A stretch of 64,000 bases of DNA from Asterella californica (Eukaryota; Streptophyta; Marchantiopsida; Marchantiales; Aytoniaceae): the NCBI GenBank assembly GCA_036924285.1, contig JAYKYS010000018.1:4216001-4280000 (forward strand), given 5' to 3'. The translations under genes and the position numbers were made by a program. Numbering within the stretch: position 1 is the stretch's first letter; each line of letters opens with the position of its first letter. The notes beneath the pieces were generated by a model. That model was given only the letters and a program-made list of their open reading frames with translations. It was not told the DNA's origin and searched no databases. Positions 1 to 11,062 of this stretch are shown piece after piece.

Positions 1-201
1 TCACTGTCTCTGTCGCTCCTCCTCCGCCTTCTCCTCACTCCGTGCTGATGCCGCTTGTTTGTCTTTTCGTGTGTCTGTTGTCCGCCTGTCTACGTGCCAA
101 TCGTCCTCTGTTCTGAATCGCTGTAGAATGACCGCTCCGGAGTCAAATACTGTAACTCGTTTCCTCCTGTCCGCCGGGATCCTCCTGTTTCGTCTCTTCA
201 T
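1..201 (-). CDS. possible 5' end of an unidentified gene running off the left edge
   Basis: An open frame of 66 codons starts at 201 on the minus strand and continues past the window edge. The translation is basic and charged (many Arg, Lys, Asp, Glu) and matches no family I recognise. Just upstream in its own orientation, around 240-260, lies a telobox-like AAACCCTAA sequence of the kind found in plant promoters and leaders. It could equally be a chance open frame in GC-richer DNA, so confidence is low. Confidence 0.15.
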   Translation of the reverse strand: MKRRNRRIPADRRKRVTVFDSGAVILQRFRTEDDWHVDRRTTDTRKDKQAASARSEEKAEEERQRQ

Positions 202-2760
202 TGTTTCTCTTGATTTTTTCTCTTGGTCCCTTCACCCTTTGCCCGACCTTAGGGTTTGACCAGTTTCAAATCCCCTGCTAGGACACCTGCCCGGGAAGAA
301 CGTATTCTCAACGATCCTTAGACCCGTCTTTGGGTGGGATACGAAAAGAATCATCACGCTATAACATCTTCGCATCCTGGCCGTTCAAGTTACTATACAT
401 CGTTCAGGTGTATAGTATTTATTGGTATGTTATTGTGTAGTATTTATCTAAAAGTCTAGCATACCATAATGATGGGTTTACATAGAGATCAACAAGGAAA
501 GTAGACGGCAGATGACTTTATGATTCGTTGTAAAAAAAAATATCAATATTCTTGTGTTATAGGATGTTTATGACTGCTACAAGTATCTCCGATCCTTATA
601 ACTCGTAGATACTTCTAGATGACGAAATGTCTCTCATAATAAATCGAGATGTCAAGACGGCGAATGATAAATGTGAAAACATGTACCTCTAGATGACTAT
701 ATGTCTCTCTTAATAGATCGAGATGACAAGACGACGAATGATAAATGTGAAAACATGTAAAAGAACGTATAGATATATGCGGAAGCGTTAAAAATAATGA
801 AACATGCGGAAAGACGAGAGTCTCCCACAAATATGTAAAACATATAATTCTAAATTTTGACATATGTAACAATAAGAAGAACAGCGTAGATTAAAAAATT
901 CATAACTTGGATCATAAACTCGACATCAAAGTAAAACATCAAGTACTTGGTAAAAGAATGTCTATCTGTACATTGAATACGAATGAAGAACTAGTTAAAA
1001 CAAAATATATAAGGATTGGACGAGCTTTGTTCTCCATAGTGCATCAGCACATCAGGATGTGAACAGCACATGGTGATACTTACACACATACAAGTGTCAA
1101 AATGTAGCATGGATTCCAAAATCCATAACTGTTTCAATAACAAAAGTAACACGTCTCACAACAAACAGCTTGATTTCATCAAACGACACACATTACAATA
1201 ATATCAACTCCTTTAGTAGAAGCAACTTTACACTTTACTGTCATGAAGTGACGTCTCCTTGAATAACTCTAGTGTCCACACTCCCATCTAATCTAATCTC
1301 AAGAGTGCTTACTTAGGCGAACCAAAGCTTGAAGAAGCATTGCCAATTTGCTCATGAGGACTCACATATCTCATACACAACAAATCTCGGCATTAAAACT
1401 GATAGTCATGGAATGAACCCCTAGAAAACCTCATCCAACAGAACTGTCTCCCAATGATCGATCTCCTAGTCATAATTGAGAAAAAGACACAAAATTTCCA
1501 TATCAAGATGTAATGTCTCCATCGTGACGAGTTATAAAATAGCATAAAAATCGAAAATAAGATAAGACATATGGATGAAACCAATCATTGAAAGTGAAGT
1601 ACTTGACAAAGTCAAGGCTCATAAGATGAGCCATTTGAGTCCTCCATGTAACCTATACTAAAAATTACACCAATATCACAAATCAAGACACTAACTACAT
1701 GACAGATCAAGATGTGGTCCCACTGACTAGTGTTCAACACTTATCATGTCAGTCTATATTAGATCAAACAAGCCACTAAACACGACATGATATGTGTCAC
1801 CTACACACGACTACCATTCAGACCCTCCATCATTCAGACCCTCTACTATGTTCAAACCCACCAAGATGATGTGTATTTCATCCATATTATATCAATATAT
1901 CATTATACAACATTTTCCATCCATCCATCTTCATCCTGCAGCAACAAAGCTAAAATTTGATATGACTAATCACAAAAATGCTACATGTTATTTTCACCTC
2001 CTCAAGTAACAACTCCAAGTAAAGATTCTTAAATGAATAAATATTTGAACTTAAATTATGATCAGTTTATTTTACAATTGAACTCAAGAAAAATCTGCTG
2101 ATAAATTAATATAATATAAGATTCAAAAGTGAGTGAAAACTAGACCAATCGAGACTTGTAAACATTTTCATGTCAAGAGAGAAAGTTGAACCAAGGCTAG
2201 AAAACTTGCAAGGATTCTTATGTTTGAATATGTTAAATTAAACTTCTTCTTTTTTATTTAATGTATTGAATTCTCTTGCGAGAAAATGTAGTTATTTTTG
2301 GGAGAACTCTTGCTCACTTGTTGTTAAGTTAGAAGTCTGTACCACTGACAGGAAAAATCAAAATTATTTCTAAATATTAAGTGATAGTCTTGTCTCAAAA
2401 GATCCAAAACATAATCCATAAACTGAACATAGACACATGCTACACAAATTAAAAGTGCAACAATCAACTCACAAAAAAACTTTTAAAAAATTAAACCCGT
2501 GAATATTTCCCTCCGTCGTCAAAAGATGAATGAGACAAATAAGCATCCCCAACGACCTTGTATAGTGAATTTAGTTTTCTCTTATCAGAAATGGTGTAAA
2601 TGTTATAAAAATATCTTATAATAAAATATTATGAAAAATTGAATCAATTCATAAGTGATATATGTTAACTCATCCCGGAGTAGCCAACTCAACAGGATAT
2701 AACTCATAAGTGGAGTCCGGGCTGATGCGTTGCTGGGAGGATAAGACCGAGACCCTAATT
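202..2760. other. AT-rich spacer without a supported gene
   Basis: The frames here are short, AT-rich and resemble no known protein. The only clear structure is the 74 bp tandem duplication at 614-760, listed separately. Around 2545-2556 there is a short phrase, 'aagcatccccaa', that recurs near 47262 next to hairpin-family sequence, so part of this spacer may be old repeat DNA. Confidence 0.6.
614..760. repeat. 74 bp tandem duplication
   Basis: Two head-to-tail copies of about 74 bp (614-687 and 688-760). Both begin TCTAGATGAC and end AAACATGTA, and both carry ATGTCTCTC and CGAATGATAAATGTGAAAAC. They differ by a few substitutions, so this is a moderately recent local duplication. No coding role is visible. 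Confidence 0.85.
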
Positions 2761-2787
2761 CTCAGATTGCGCCGTTTTACGAAAACA

Positions 2788-2837
2788 TTAATATATGTTC
2801 TAACTCTTCTCGTCACACGGGTTAGAACATATATTAA
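2788..2837. repeat. hairpin of the dispersed covarying family (type B)
   Basis: Perfect 17 bp inverted repeat with arms at 2788-2804 and 2821-2837 and a 16 nt loop beginning TCTTCT. The arm length, loop length and start of the loop equal those of the hairpin at 23314-23363, but the inner part of the arm differs, with matching changes on both sides. The flanking text at 2838-2850 (CATCATGTACAC) is shared with the hairpin cluster at 36.2 kb. Confidence 0.75.
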
Positions 2838-3919
2838 ACATCATGTACACTTCGAAGATGAATAAGATGAATATACATGCACTATAAATAAATTGAAACC
2901 AAGAACCAGACACATAGAGCCAAGGAGTTGTATCTTGCCTGTCCTTTTTATTCAGAAATTTTGGGTCGAGTTTCCTGAAAACCCACTTAGTTAATCAATG
3001 TTAGTGGTTAAAGGGACATGGTCTACATTTTGCAAGATAATTGCCTTCGGAGTCCGGACCATTGTAAACGCACCTTTGACTCCAAGAGCTCTACCAGCTT
3101 CACTTCACATGTCAAGCGCTTCCGGATCCTTCCAACAACTTTCCTCTCTGCTTGTTCTTTCCTTCAAGCTGCACTCACATGGTGTAAGTTCTCCGGAATC
3201 CGGAGAGCTACGGAAAATAATGATGGTTGTCCGTAGAACTAGAGTTACCGGATTGCGGCGGTTAATATTTTGTTATGAACCTGTAACAGGTACACAGATT
3301 CAAGAGATGAACGGCTTGCATGCGATTGCGCGTTTTTGTTTTCTTGATGAACCGACATTTTTGCCACGTTGTCAAAGTCCGTATAATTTTTTCGGTTTTC
3401 GGTTTTTCCACGGACATAAAATCGTTTTTACAGAGACGCGTGATCAGTTCTCCGGACACTTTCGGTTACGGAACTCTCCGTAGGTGTCCGGATTCCGCAA
3501 AAAAATCTACCGATAAAAAGCCATGTGAGTGTAACTTCAGATCCGTGTATGGATCGTCCGTACGTCTGGCCACTGGTGAGGAAATCATCCACTGAATCAA
3601 GCGTGGAGGTTATCTTTTCGCTGTAGTGAAAGGTACAGCTGTACCTGTCACGCTTCTTCTTAGACGTGGTCACCGTGCGGCTATGAAGACCATCGTTCTG
3701 AGGTGGCTTCTGGCTTTTCACCTTGCATGAGGTTACAGCCGACATGGGTTAGCGTAGTTAATTCGCGCATACATGTTCGTTCACGCACATAAACACCAAG
3801 ATTTTTGAAATTATTTGATCCTTCTCAGTACAGTGAAATCGTAGATGTATAACCTCCGCGAAATAATTATTTCATTCCTTTAAAAGTTAACTGAAAACAT
3901 CATACTGAGGTTCGAATAT

Positions 3920-3940
3920 GCATGCTCGATCAATTTCTGG
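3920..3940 (-). repeat. end motif of the dispersed hairpin family, reversed
   Basis: On the minus strand this reads CCAGAAATTGATCGAGCATGC, the phrase that also occurs at 14732-14752, 37124-37146 and 47172-47191 and, diverged, at about 23256. At the other sites it lies on the plus strand, so family members are inserted in both orientations. Confidence 0.7.
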
Positions 3941-4373
3941 CCGGGAAAAAGAAAAGCGGCGATGTAGTCACAAAATGTGTAAAATGTTATTTTTAAAAAT
4001 ATATTCTGAATTCCGTGACCTCTCACCAGCTTCCAACCAACAGTTTTCCATAATTTTAATTAATTTTGTATAAAAGAGACTGTAAAATGATTAGTACACT
4101 ACGAGAGAAGCGAAGGAAAACTAAAAATGTTTTTTACATTAAGTATATCTAATACAAAAACTTAAATGAATTACTAAAATTAAAATCTATAAATAAATAT
4201 GATTACGTGTGAACACTTCGCTGCTGTGATCAAAATCCTATACGTGGAAGGGAAATTGTCAGCTTCGTAATATACAACCAGCAGTCATAAGAAAAAACAA
4301 ATCTTCATATTTCTGCATGTTAATTTATGAACCAATCCAATCAGAGAAATTAACACATAAGTTAAAAGGTTTG

Positions 4374-4414
4374 CATATTTCTCTCTTCCTCACTTGAAAG
4401 AGGGTGAATATGCT
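4374..4414. repeat. hairpin of the dispersed family (type A)
   Basis: Imperfect inverted repeat beginning GCATATT and ending GAATATGC, with a pyrimidine-rich left arm (CTCTCTT) and a purine-rich right arm (AAAGAGGG). The same design, with different central bases, recurs at 23738-23776, 36012-36060, 36755-36800 and 46903-46943. Confidence 0.7.
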
Positions 4415-5287
4415 TGCTTGTCTTCTAAAAGTATACAGAATATGAAAACGGTGTGACTGCTTGAAATAAGAAAACTTTTATAAGAGATTTTGTGTGAAAT
4501 ATCATATCGTATTTGGCAAAGGATATATGAGAAGTTGGGAACAAATCTTCTCTTGAGTGTCCATTCCATGTATAATCAGTGCAACAGTGATCTGGAGATT
4601 TTTGGAAGAATATATTTTGTGCTTGGTGTCTTTATTCTCAGATAAGTCCAATGAGCTTCGGTTGTCTTCTGTCTTGCTCGCATGATGGTTTTTTTCGTCG
4701 TCTCTTTTGCTTTGGGCTATTCGGAAAAGAACAAATTTGGTAATTTTGAGTGTGCCGGCTCTTTCATAATTTATGCACAAATTTAGAAAGGAAGTCAAAG
4801 TTGGAGGTAAAGGAGCACAACGACTCCTAACATTTTTTTGAGAGTAAAAACATGAGAACATAATACTTGTTGCTGTCTTGCAACAACTTGGCTTCGAAGA
4901 AATCATGCTTCTGACAGCAACTGCAGAAATCCATATTGTTGCTTGGGATCTAGACTCAATGAGTGCTCGTCTATACTGCTGCATGTGATATAGGCTACAT
5001 GGATGACATAGAGAATATACTGGTGCCATCTATTGTAAAATAGTAACATACACAAATACAAACACACTGCTACATTCAGAAATCTAGAAAGAAAACCAAA
5101 GTCTTTTATAGTTAGATTTCTTTCGATATTCCTCTCTCATAATAAACCTCAGTAACGCATCGATCAATGAAATGTATCACAGAAAATCTTCTATGATATC
5201 GATGGGAAGCGAAGTCACATGTGTGAGAATTGAAGGAGATGGGTCTCTCATGTTCTGTTCCATGACTGCATCTCTAATGCCATCCTG

Positions 5288-6090
5288 TCAGAAGGGACTG
5301 TCGATACAGTTTTGCACTCCATCATAGTATCTGTGTTTACAGTTAGGTAGTGATTGTTGTCCCTGAAGAAAAATGTTATCGATATTATGTTGTTGGTCCT
5401 CGTCCTTCAAACAAGAACCAAGCATTTCAATGAAGGTGAAGCTTTTTGTTGGAAAGTTGTTTAACATAAACCTCTGCATTCATTGGTCTATCTCTTGCAA
5501 AATCCAAGGTCCGAACAATGAGCTTCTTGACTTCAACAGAGGATTTAACATAAATATAGATTACACCTTGAAAGTGCAGATGTAAGAGTGTCTCTCCTTG
5601 CTCCATGTTGAACATATCAGAGAGACATTGCTTATGTAGAAATTCAGATATAACTACGAAGTAAGAAATGTCAAGGTCTGCGCCTGTCCTAGACCTTGTC
5701 ACAGACAACTCTAGGTCTGGTCTCCCAACCTTCTTCTGTCTCCGAAGTGACATCAAGTTGATAAAACACAGTGTAGTGTGGAGAGATAAAGAGAATGGAT
5801 TGTAGACATACGAGAAGAGCTTCCACGAGTGAAGTAAGTAGGGTACGAAAACATATTGAAGCACTTGTCTTGCAAGACAAGACGAAATTATCGACAGAGC
5901 AAGAGAAAAATTGATATGGGCCAGCCAAGGTTTGAAGAGAAACTGGATGGAGAATGCCAAAGAAATATGTTTTACCAATTTTTACATAGTCAAACTTGAG
6001 CAGAAATTCAGACGGATGCTGACCAAAATCAAGATCAAGATAACTGTATGTATGTGTTTGCTCGAGGAGATGATCGTCAAATAAAATCAT
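5288..6090 (-). pseudogene. decayed Rep-like (HUH-nuclease-like) protein gene
   Basis: Three overlapping minus-strand frames (5689-6090, 5427-5978, 5288-5479) together cover a protein related to the better copy at 34.2-35.0 kb and to the inverted copies at 29.5-30.5 kb. Shared stretches are an N-terminal segment (SYLDLDFG, FLLKFDYV), a block RTGADL near 5700, the H-L-H-F-Q-G motif at 5565-5582, and a block reading MLGSCLKDED near 5415. In rolling-circle initiators the H-x-H/Q motif binds metal and a later Tyr-x-x-Lys motif is catalytic. Here the Tyr position is Ser, and reading the whole protein needs frame changes, so the copy looks dead. Family assignment rests on motif order and spacing only. 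Confidence 0.5.
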
Positions 6091-7239
6091 AGATAGATTG
6101 GGACATAGAAGAGGAAAACATGGCGTTGAGGTATATACAAAAACTTGAAATTATTATGAACCGCTCTACACAAGTCGAGGAAATGATCTCTACATGAGGA
6201 AGATATAAAATACCTTCGTGCTCTTGACTACTGAATTGCTCATTGTTGAGAATCTCTTTTAAATAGACGTCTTGGATTTCATCGCCCAACATAGAGAAAA
6301 CAACATCAGAACATTTTCATGATCAAGCCAGGATGAGAAAGTTGCATACAAATTATACTCAACCATTATATGGTAGCATAATGTGAATCTAGCGTCATGG
6401 CGAGGAGTATGTACAAGATGGACCAGGAACATGTCAATTCAAAAAGAGAATAATAAAAAATGAAAAGCTAGAAGTAAGAAGACACAAACTTGTTTACTAT
6501 TGACATTGCTTCACATTGCTGTTTCGTCTATCATGTTGATTGCGATACGACAAACAACAGAAGAAACAAAGTTTGAAAAAAAAGAAATCGTGATCTGCCG
6601 CCATGACGAGGAGTAGCTAAAATGACCGAATTGTTATCTTGTACCTCATCGACAGAAATCAACAGAATATGCTGCTAGTCCTTTCTCATGTTTGTAGCGG
6701 AGAAGGCAAGACGAGTTCTCTCTTTGCAAAATAGTCCCTCTGCATGAATCGAAATGATGTTAACAGCAACGTCTCGTGTAATAGCAATACTATGTTAAAG
6801 TCCATTATTGGAGCGAAAGAATTTGTTGTTGTGAGATATAACAGAACGTCTTGGAAGATGTGATAAGTTGGATAAGAAACTAAGAACAAATCTGAACCTC
6901 TAAAAGTTATCTGCCGCCGTCATGACAAGCGGTGTAACAACTTGATAAAATTGCTATCCGAATGTGAGTCTCGATCGTCTTCTAGCACGTCCACCTTGTG
7001 TAATAAGTAGAACTATACTTATCAACTAGAGGAGAAATTGGTTTAGTAGAAGTCTTTGGTATAAAAATTAGTTACGGCTAAGTTGGCATGAGAATACATG
7101 CAGCAAAAGAGTACTTCTACCAATAGGCGGGAGCGCCAAAAGTCCGCCGGCAAACTTCCAGAAGGAAATTTCTGGAATGAAGCTTCGAGAATTTTCCAGC
7201 GAGCTCTTACGTGACTCATTCTGAACCCTCTAGATGCCA
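6091..7239. other. spacer with a degenerate repeat
   Basis: No supported gene. A phrase like GATCTGCCGCCATGACGAGGAGT occurs in diverged form near 6388-6410, 6593-6616 and 6906-6930, each followed by AT-rich DNA, suggesting three old copies of a 200-315 bp unit. An inverted repeat TTCCAGAA/TTCTGGAA lies at about 7147-7170, just beyond the truncated end of the gypsy element. Confidence 0.5.
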
Positions 7240-7902
7240 ATCTGCAGTGATCTTTCCCACACATCCATATCGGCAAACAACCTCTTCCAAGAGGAATCTA
7301 CATATCCCTTCAGTTGTCTTCGTCCGAAGCGCCCTACCCTCGACTTGATTTGAAAGATCTTCTCTAGCAAGTACCAAGTATCTCATCTGTCACAATCCAA
7401 CCGACATAATCACCAAGTCTACCACCCACTTGAAGTGGATTGCCAACGGATAAGTCGGGTGTAATCCGTCACGATGTCGGATGTTCGAATACATCTGACA
7501 TGTCAAACAAGACTCCACAAAAAATACAACATCCTTGTACATATTTTTCCACCAATACCGCTCTTTTATCTTGGTAAAAGTGGCCCAAATCTCTCGATGT
7601 CCAGCCCAAAGACTCTCATGGAACCCCTTGAGCAACTTCTGCTGATCTTCCTTGATCACTCGTAGCGGTACCCCACCTTTCTGCTTTGGTCGCTTCCAAA
7701 AGAAACCCATCCTGCAACATGAAGTTGTAGGCCTTCCTTTGAACTCTCCGAAATCTCTCATCCGTCCAACCTGTTTGCTTAACCATCGTACTAAGGTACC
7801 TCCCGATATCAAGCAAATCACCACCATACAACCCTTCAACAAATAACTCATCTTCTCTTCTTGTATGTGCAATCGAATAGAACTCTGTACCCACGTCGTC
7901 AA
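7240..7902 (-). pseudogene. gypsy integrase, truncated
   Basis: The N-terminal HHCC zinc domain is visible: H-E-S-L-W-A-G-H, then C-L-T-C. After an in-frame TGA at 7390-7392 the same frame continues with YLVLAREDLSNQVEGRALRT and RYGCVGKITAD, the start of the integrase catalytic core. Homology ends right after I-T-A-D at about 7240, so the second Asp and the Glu of the D-D-E triad are absent. This is a deletion or insertion breakpoint, not only point decay. Confidence 0.85.
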
Positions 7903-8445
7903 TGTCTTCTACCATCTCATCCTCCCCATCATATCGAGCCCGAGATAACATATCCACCATCAGATTATCCTTCCCTGCAATATGTCTAAACTCCGAGTTC
8001 AACGACTTGATATATGCGATCCATCGTAACATCGCAATATCAGGAGTCGAACAATTCATGATCATCCCTAACAACGGCAAGCAATCAGTTTCAACCACCA
8101 CTACTGCTCCAATCAAATACTCTTTCTCAGTTTTCATAGCTGAAACAATATTCCACAGTTCTCTCTTCACTTGCGGGTAAGCACGTTCTCGTGCACTTAA
8201 CACCTTCGCTCCGAACCTAACCGCAAATCTGTCTCCATCCTCATCATCCTGTCCGACTGCCCATCCAATTGCAATCGGACTGTATCCACAGTAAGAACCA
8301 CCGGTCTAGCACCCTTGTAATCAATCCTTCCCAGAACTGGAGGAGATGACAGTAAAGACTTCAACTTCCTTACCGCATCAGTATGCTCTTCCTCCCATCT
8401 GAACTTATGACCCTTACGCAACAATCCATACAACGGATTCGCCAC
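7616..8445 (-). pseudogene. gypsy RNase H
   Basis: Frames 8197-8445 and 7616-8203 read NPLYGLLRKGHKFRWEEEH, then a broken D-x-S-x-x-A-I-G-W segment (frame change near 8270), then ERAYPQVKRELWNIV, VVVETDCLPLLGM and FRHIAGKDNLMVDMLSR. These are the usual RNase H blocks of gypsy Pol proteins. The tail D-E-D/E-rich segment leads into integrase. Confidence 0.8.
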
Positions 8446-9663
8446 ATGCGCATAATGAGGAATCTAAATGTGATAGAATACACAAGCACCCAAAAATCTT
8501 CTTACTTCTATCAACGAGTTGCAAATCTCCTTCATCCTTCCAATCGCATCCACCTTGTTCGGATCTGACTTTCGACCAAGCGATCCACACAAATGACCAA
8601 CGATCAAAATCTCTCTAACCTCAAATGTAGACTTCGCACCTGACAGCGTAAGATGAACTTCCTCAAGTCGAGATAAGATCTTCTCACAGTCTCCGATGTG
8701 ATCAGTGACGTATCACCGACATCCCCTCTGATCTAATGCTTCATCCTTCTCATCTTCCACACATCCTTTGATGAGGATGTCATCCAAGAACGGCATCGTC
8801 TTTTCAGGGATGAAGTCTCTTAGAACTCGATTCATCTCGTTCATCATGTGTGCTACCGAGTTGGTAGCTCCCTGTGATAAGATACACATCCTAACCAACC
8901 CCAAAGGTGTCCTCATTGTCATGAAGCTTCTGCTTTCCTCCGCTAGTTGAAATTGATCATACCCTGAGTAAAGATCTCCCATTGAGTAAATTGCTCTTCC
9001 TGCAAACGCTTCAGCAAACTCATCCACAATCTGTCCCACCCCAGCATTTCTGATTGTTACTGCGTTCACCGACTGCATGTCTTGGATGAACCGCAGCGAT
9101 CCATTCTTCTTAAGCACCGTAAACCATCTGCTCGAATACGGTGCAAACGACGACTCCAAGATCTTCATCCGCATCTTCTCCTTCAGCAACTCTACTAGTT
9201 TGGGCAAGTGAGCCCACGGTACTAGAATTGGTCTCAGGTTCCATGACACATGCGGTACCGTGAAGATAACCATCGGGGTAACAACGTACGGGTCTACACA
9301 CCCAATCTCATGTGGCTCAAAGGCAAATGCTTTCTCATGTCGTGAAAGCATCTCCTTGAAGCACATCCTCTCTTCTGGTAGAAGAGATCCATCAGATCCA
9401 ATCTTCAACTCTTCAAGGGTCTTCTCCGTGAACTTGTGTCCTATCATTGCAGGATCTCTCAAACTCTTCTCCCTTGAAGCTCGATCTATCTGTTGGTTAG
9501 TGTCCTCCGGCAAAGGACCAACAACTGGCTTTATCTTCTTATCCACTGTCTTGTATCTTGTCTCAACTCGAACCTCTAGTGCACGGAATGATTCGATCAC
9601 CGAATAGACCTCCCTTGAATGAATCTGCACGACCTTATCCATATCTTCCCATCCAATAGACAT
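8446..9663 (-). pseudogene. gypsy reverse transcriptase
   Basis: The open frame 8713-9663 shows the standard blocks: LVPWAHLPKLVELLKEKM, then SSRWFTVLKKNGSLRFIQDMQ, then IYSMGDLYSGYDQFQL, then TPLGL, then MPFLDDIL, the active-site Y/F-x-D-D as F-L-D-D. A stop and a frame change follow at about 8713. The thumb/connection part (FEVREILIVGHLCGSLGRKSDPNK-like text) can be read from 8690 to 8450. The polymerase core is the best-preserved part of the element. Confidence 0.85.
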
Positions 9664-9937
9664 GATCGACCGTGTTTATGAAGAGGAAGGGTCTTCCAAC
9701 CCATCCTCTTCATAAACACCAAAAATCCATTCATCCCCTTCTAGCTCACCCAACTCTTTCAACATCAACTCAAGATCACGCAAATGTTTTTGTTCTTTCT
9801 CCTCAGCTCTTCTACCTTCTTGTAAGTAGCAACCCCACACTCTGAAAACCCAACAAACCCTGTACAAAAGACACTATCTCCATCAAGCGAGAGTACCTTC
9901 TCCTGCGCACCACCACAATCTCGCTCTATAGTGGTAC

Positions 9938-10834
9938 TCAACGAAAATCCTTGAACTCTTCACTCACCCTTGGAAGCGGTTTCTCTCTCAAACGATCTCG
10001 GTTGCGCTCGTGGTTGGACGGTACAGTCAAGAATTGTACCGCTCTCGTCCCATCTTGACTTCGGATCCTAGCATAAGCAGATCCGTCGTCTAGTACCTTT
10101 GTCTCCATCCGAGTTGCTATGATGAAAGGTGGACCAAGAATGAGCGGGTATGATGTTGCTTCCTGAACAAAGAAGTTTTGCTCGATAATAACATCACCTA
10201 CGCGCACTCAGATGTCTGGACAAGGTCCATACAAGTCTCCTCTTCTGTTGTTGGCTGCTCTTATGACCCACCCATGCTCTGTGTCGATCGGCCACTTCTT
10301 CCTCTTGTACAGCTCCTTCGACATGATGTTGATTTCTAATCCATGATAGATCAGAGCAACCACCGGCTCATCCAAGTCTCCGATTCTCACCAACGTCTCC
10401 GTTGTAGCTCGAGTCCAGTGACTGTGGCTGTAATGACTTGAGCTCTGCTTCCCATCCTCCTCTTCATCCTCAAAATGTACCTTGCGTCTTCGATCTCTTT
10501 CCCCCTCTGAAGAATAAACACTGCACTTTGCAAGCTCTCTCTTCTCATCCACAGACATCCTAGTATCCAAGGCATGCGATAAACCAGTCTCACTCGTAAT
10601 CCGTCGCTTCCGTTTGATGACATCGATGATGACATCATGAAACTCACGCTTAGCAATGCCCAACACTTCTCTCAAGGTAAACTCCACCTTCGCATTTAGA
10701 ATGCGATCTTCCAAGACTCCCTTCAAGTCTGTTGAAGCCTCGATGTCCGACTGTAGTTTGTATGCAGCCGGCTTACCCTTCTCCTTCTGAGATTCCTTCA
10801 CTCTTTCCTTTGATGGAGAAGGAGCATCATCCAT
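9938..10834 (-). pseudogene. gypsy aspartic protease, catalytic Asp replaced
   Basis: Two frames separated by one stop (at 10208) read as a retroviral-type protease region: VVALIYHGLEINIMS, then WVIRAANN, then PLILGPPFI (the C-terminal I-L-G motif). The expected catalytic triplet D-T/H-G reads Y-H-G, with the Tyr codon at 10346-10348. A single base change (GAT to TAT) would explain it. The protein is inactive as written. Confidence 0.8.
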
Positions 10835-11062
10835 CGGTAGATCTTGAGCTCTTGCATCCCGAAGCTCTTGATGAACCTTCTCCCCTCGAGTCTATCTCTT
10901 GGAAGAAGTCCCTTCCCCTGCATCCTCTGAATCTCACCTTCTTTTCTCTTCCAACAACACTTCGTGTTGGTTCTTGGCGATGTAAGCATGCACCGATAGA
11001 GCTTCTATTGGATCCTCCCATCTAGTATCCTTCCGGATCGTAGCAGCTTCCTCAGCAACGTC

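Larger units (their letters stand above)
2838..5287. other. spacer with uncertain open frames
   Basis: Two open frames stand out: 2998-3483 on plus (161 codons) and 4502-5029 on minus (175 codons). Neither resembles a family I know. The first overlaps frames on both strands and lies in DNA with many TCCGGA or CCGGA motifs (about 3050, 3120, 3190, 3450, 3487). The second lies downstream of the decayed Rep-like locus at 5.3-6.1 kb on the same strand and could be its decayed 3' part; I could not align it convincingly with the downstream part of the 34 kb copy. Confidence 0.4.
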
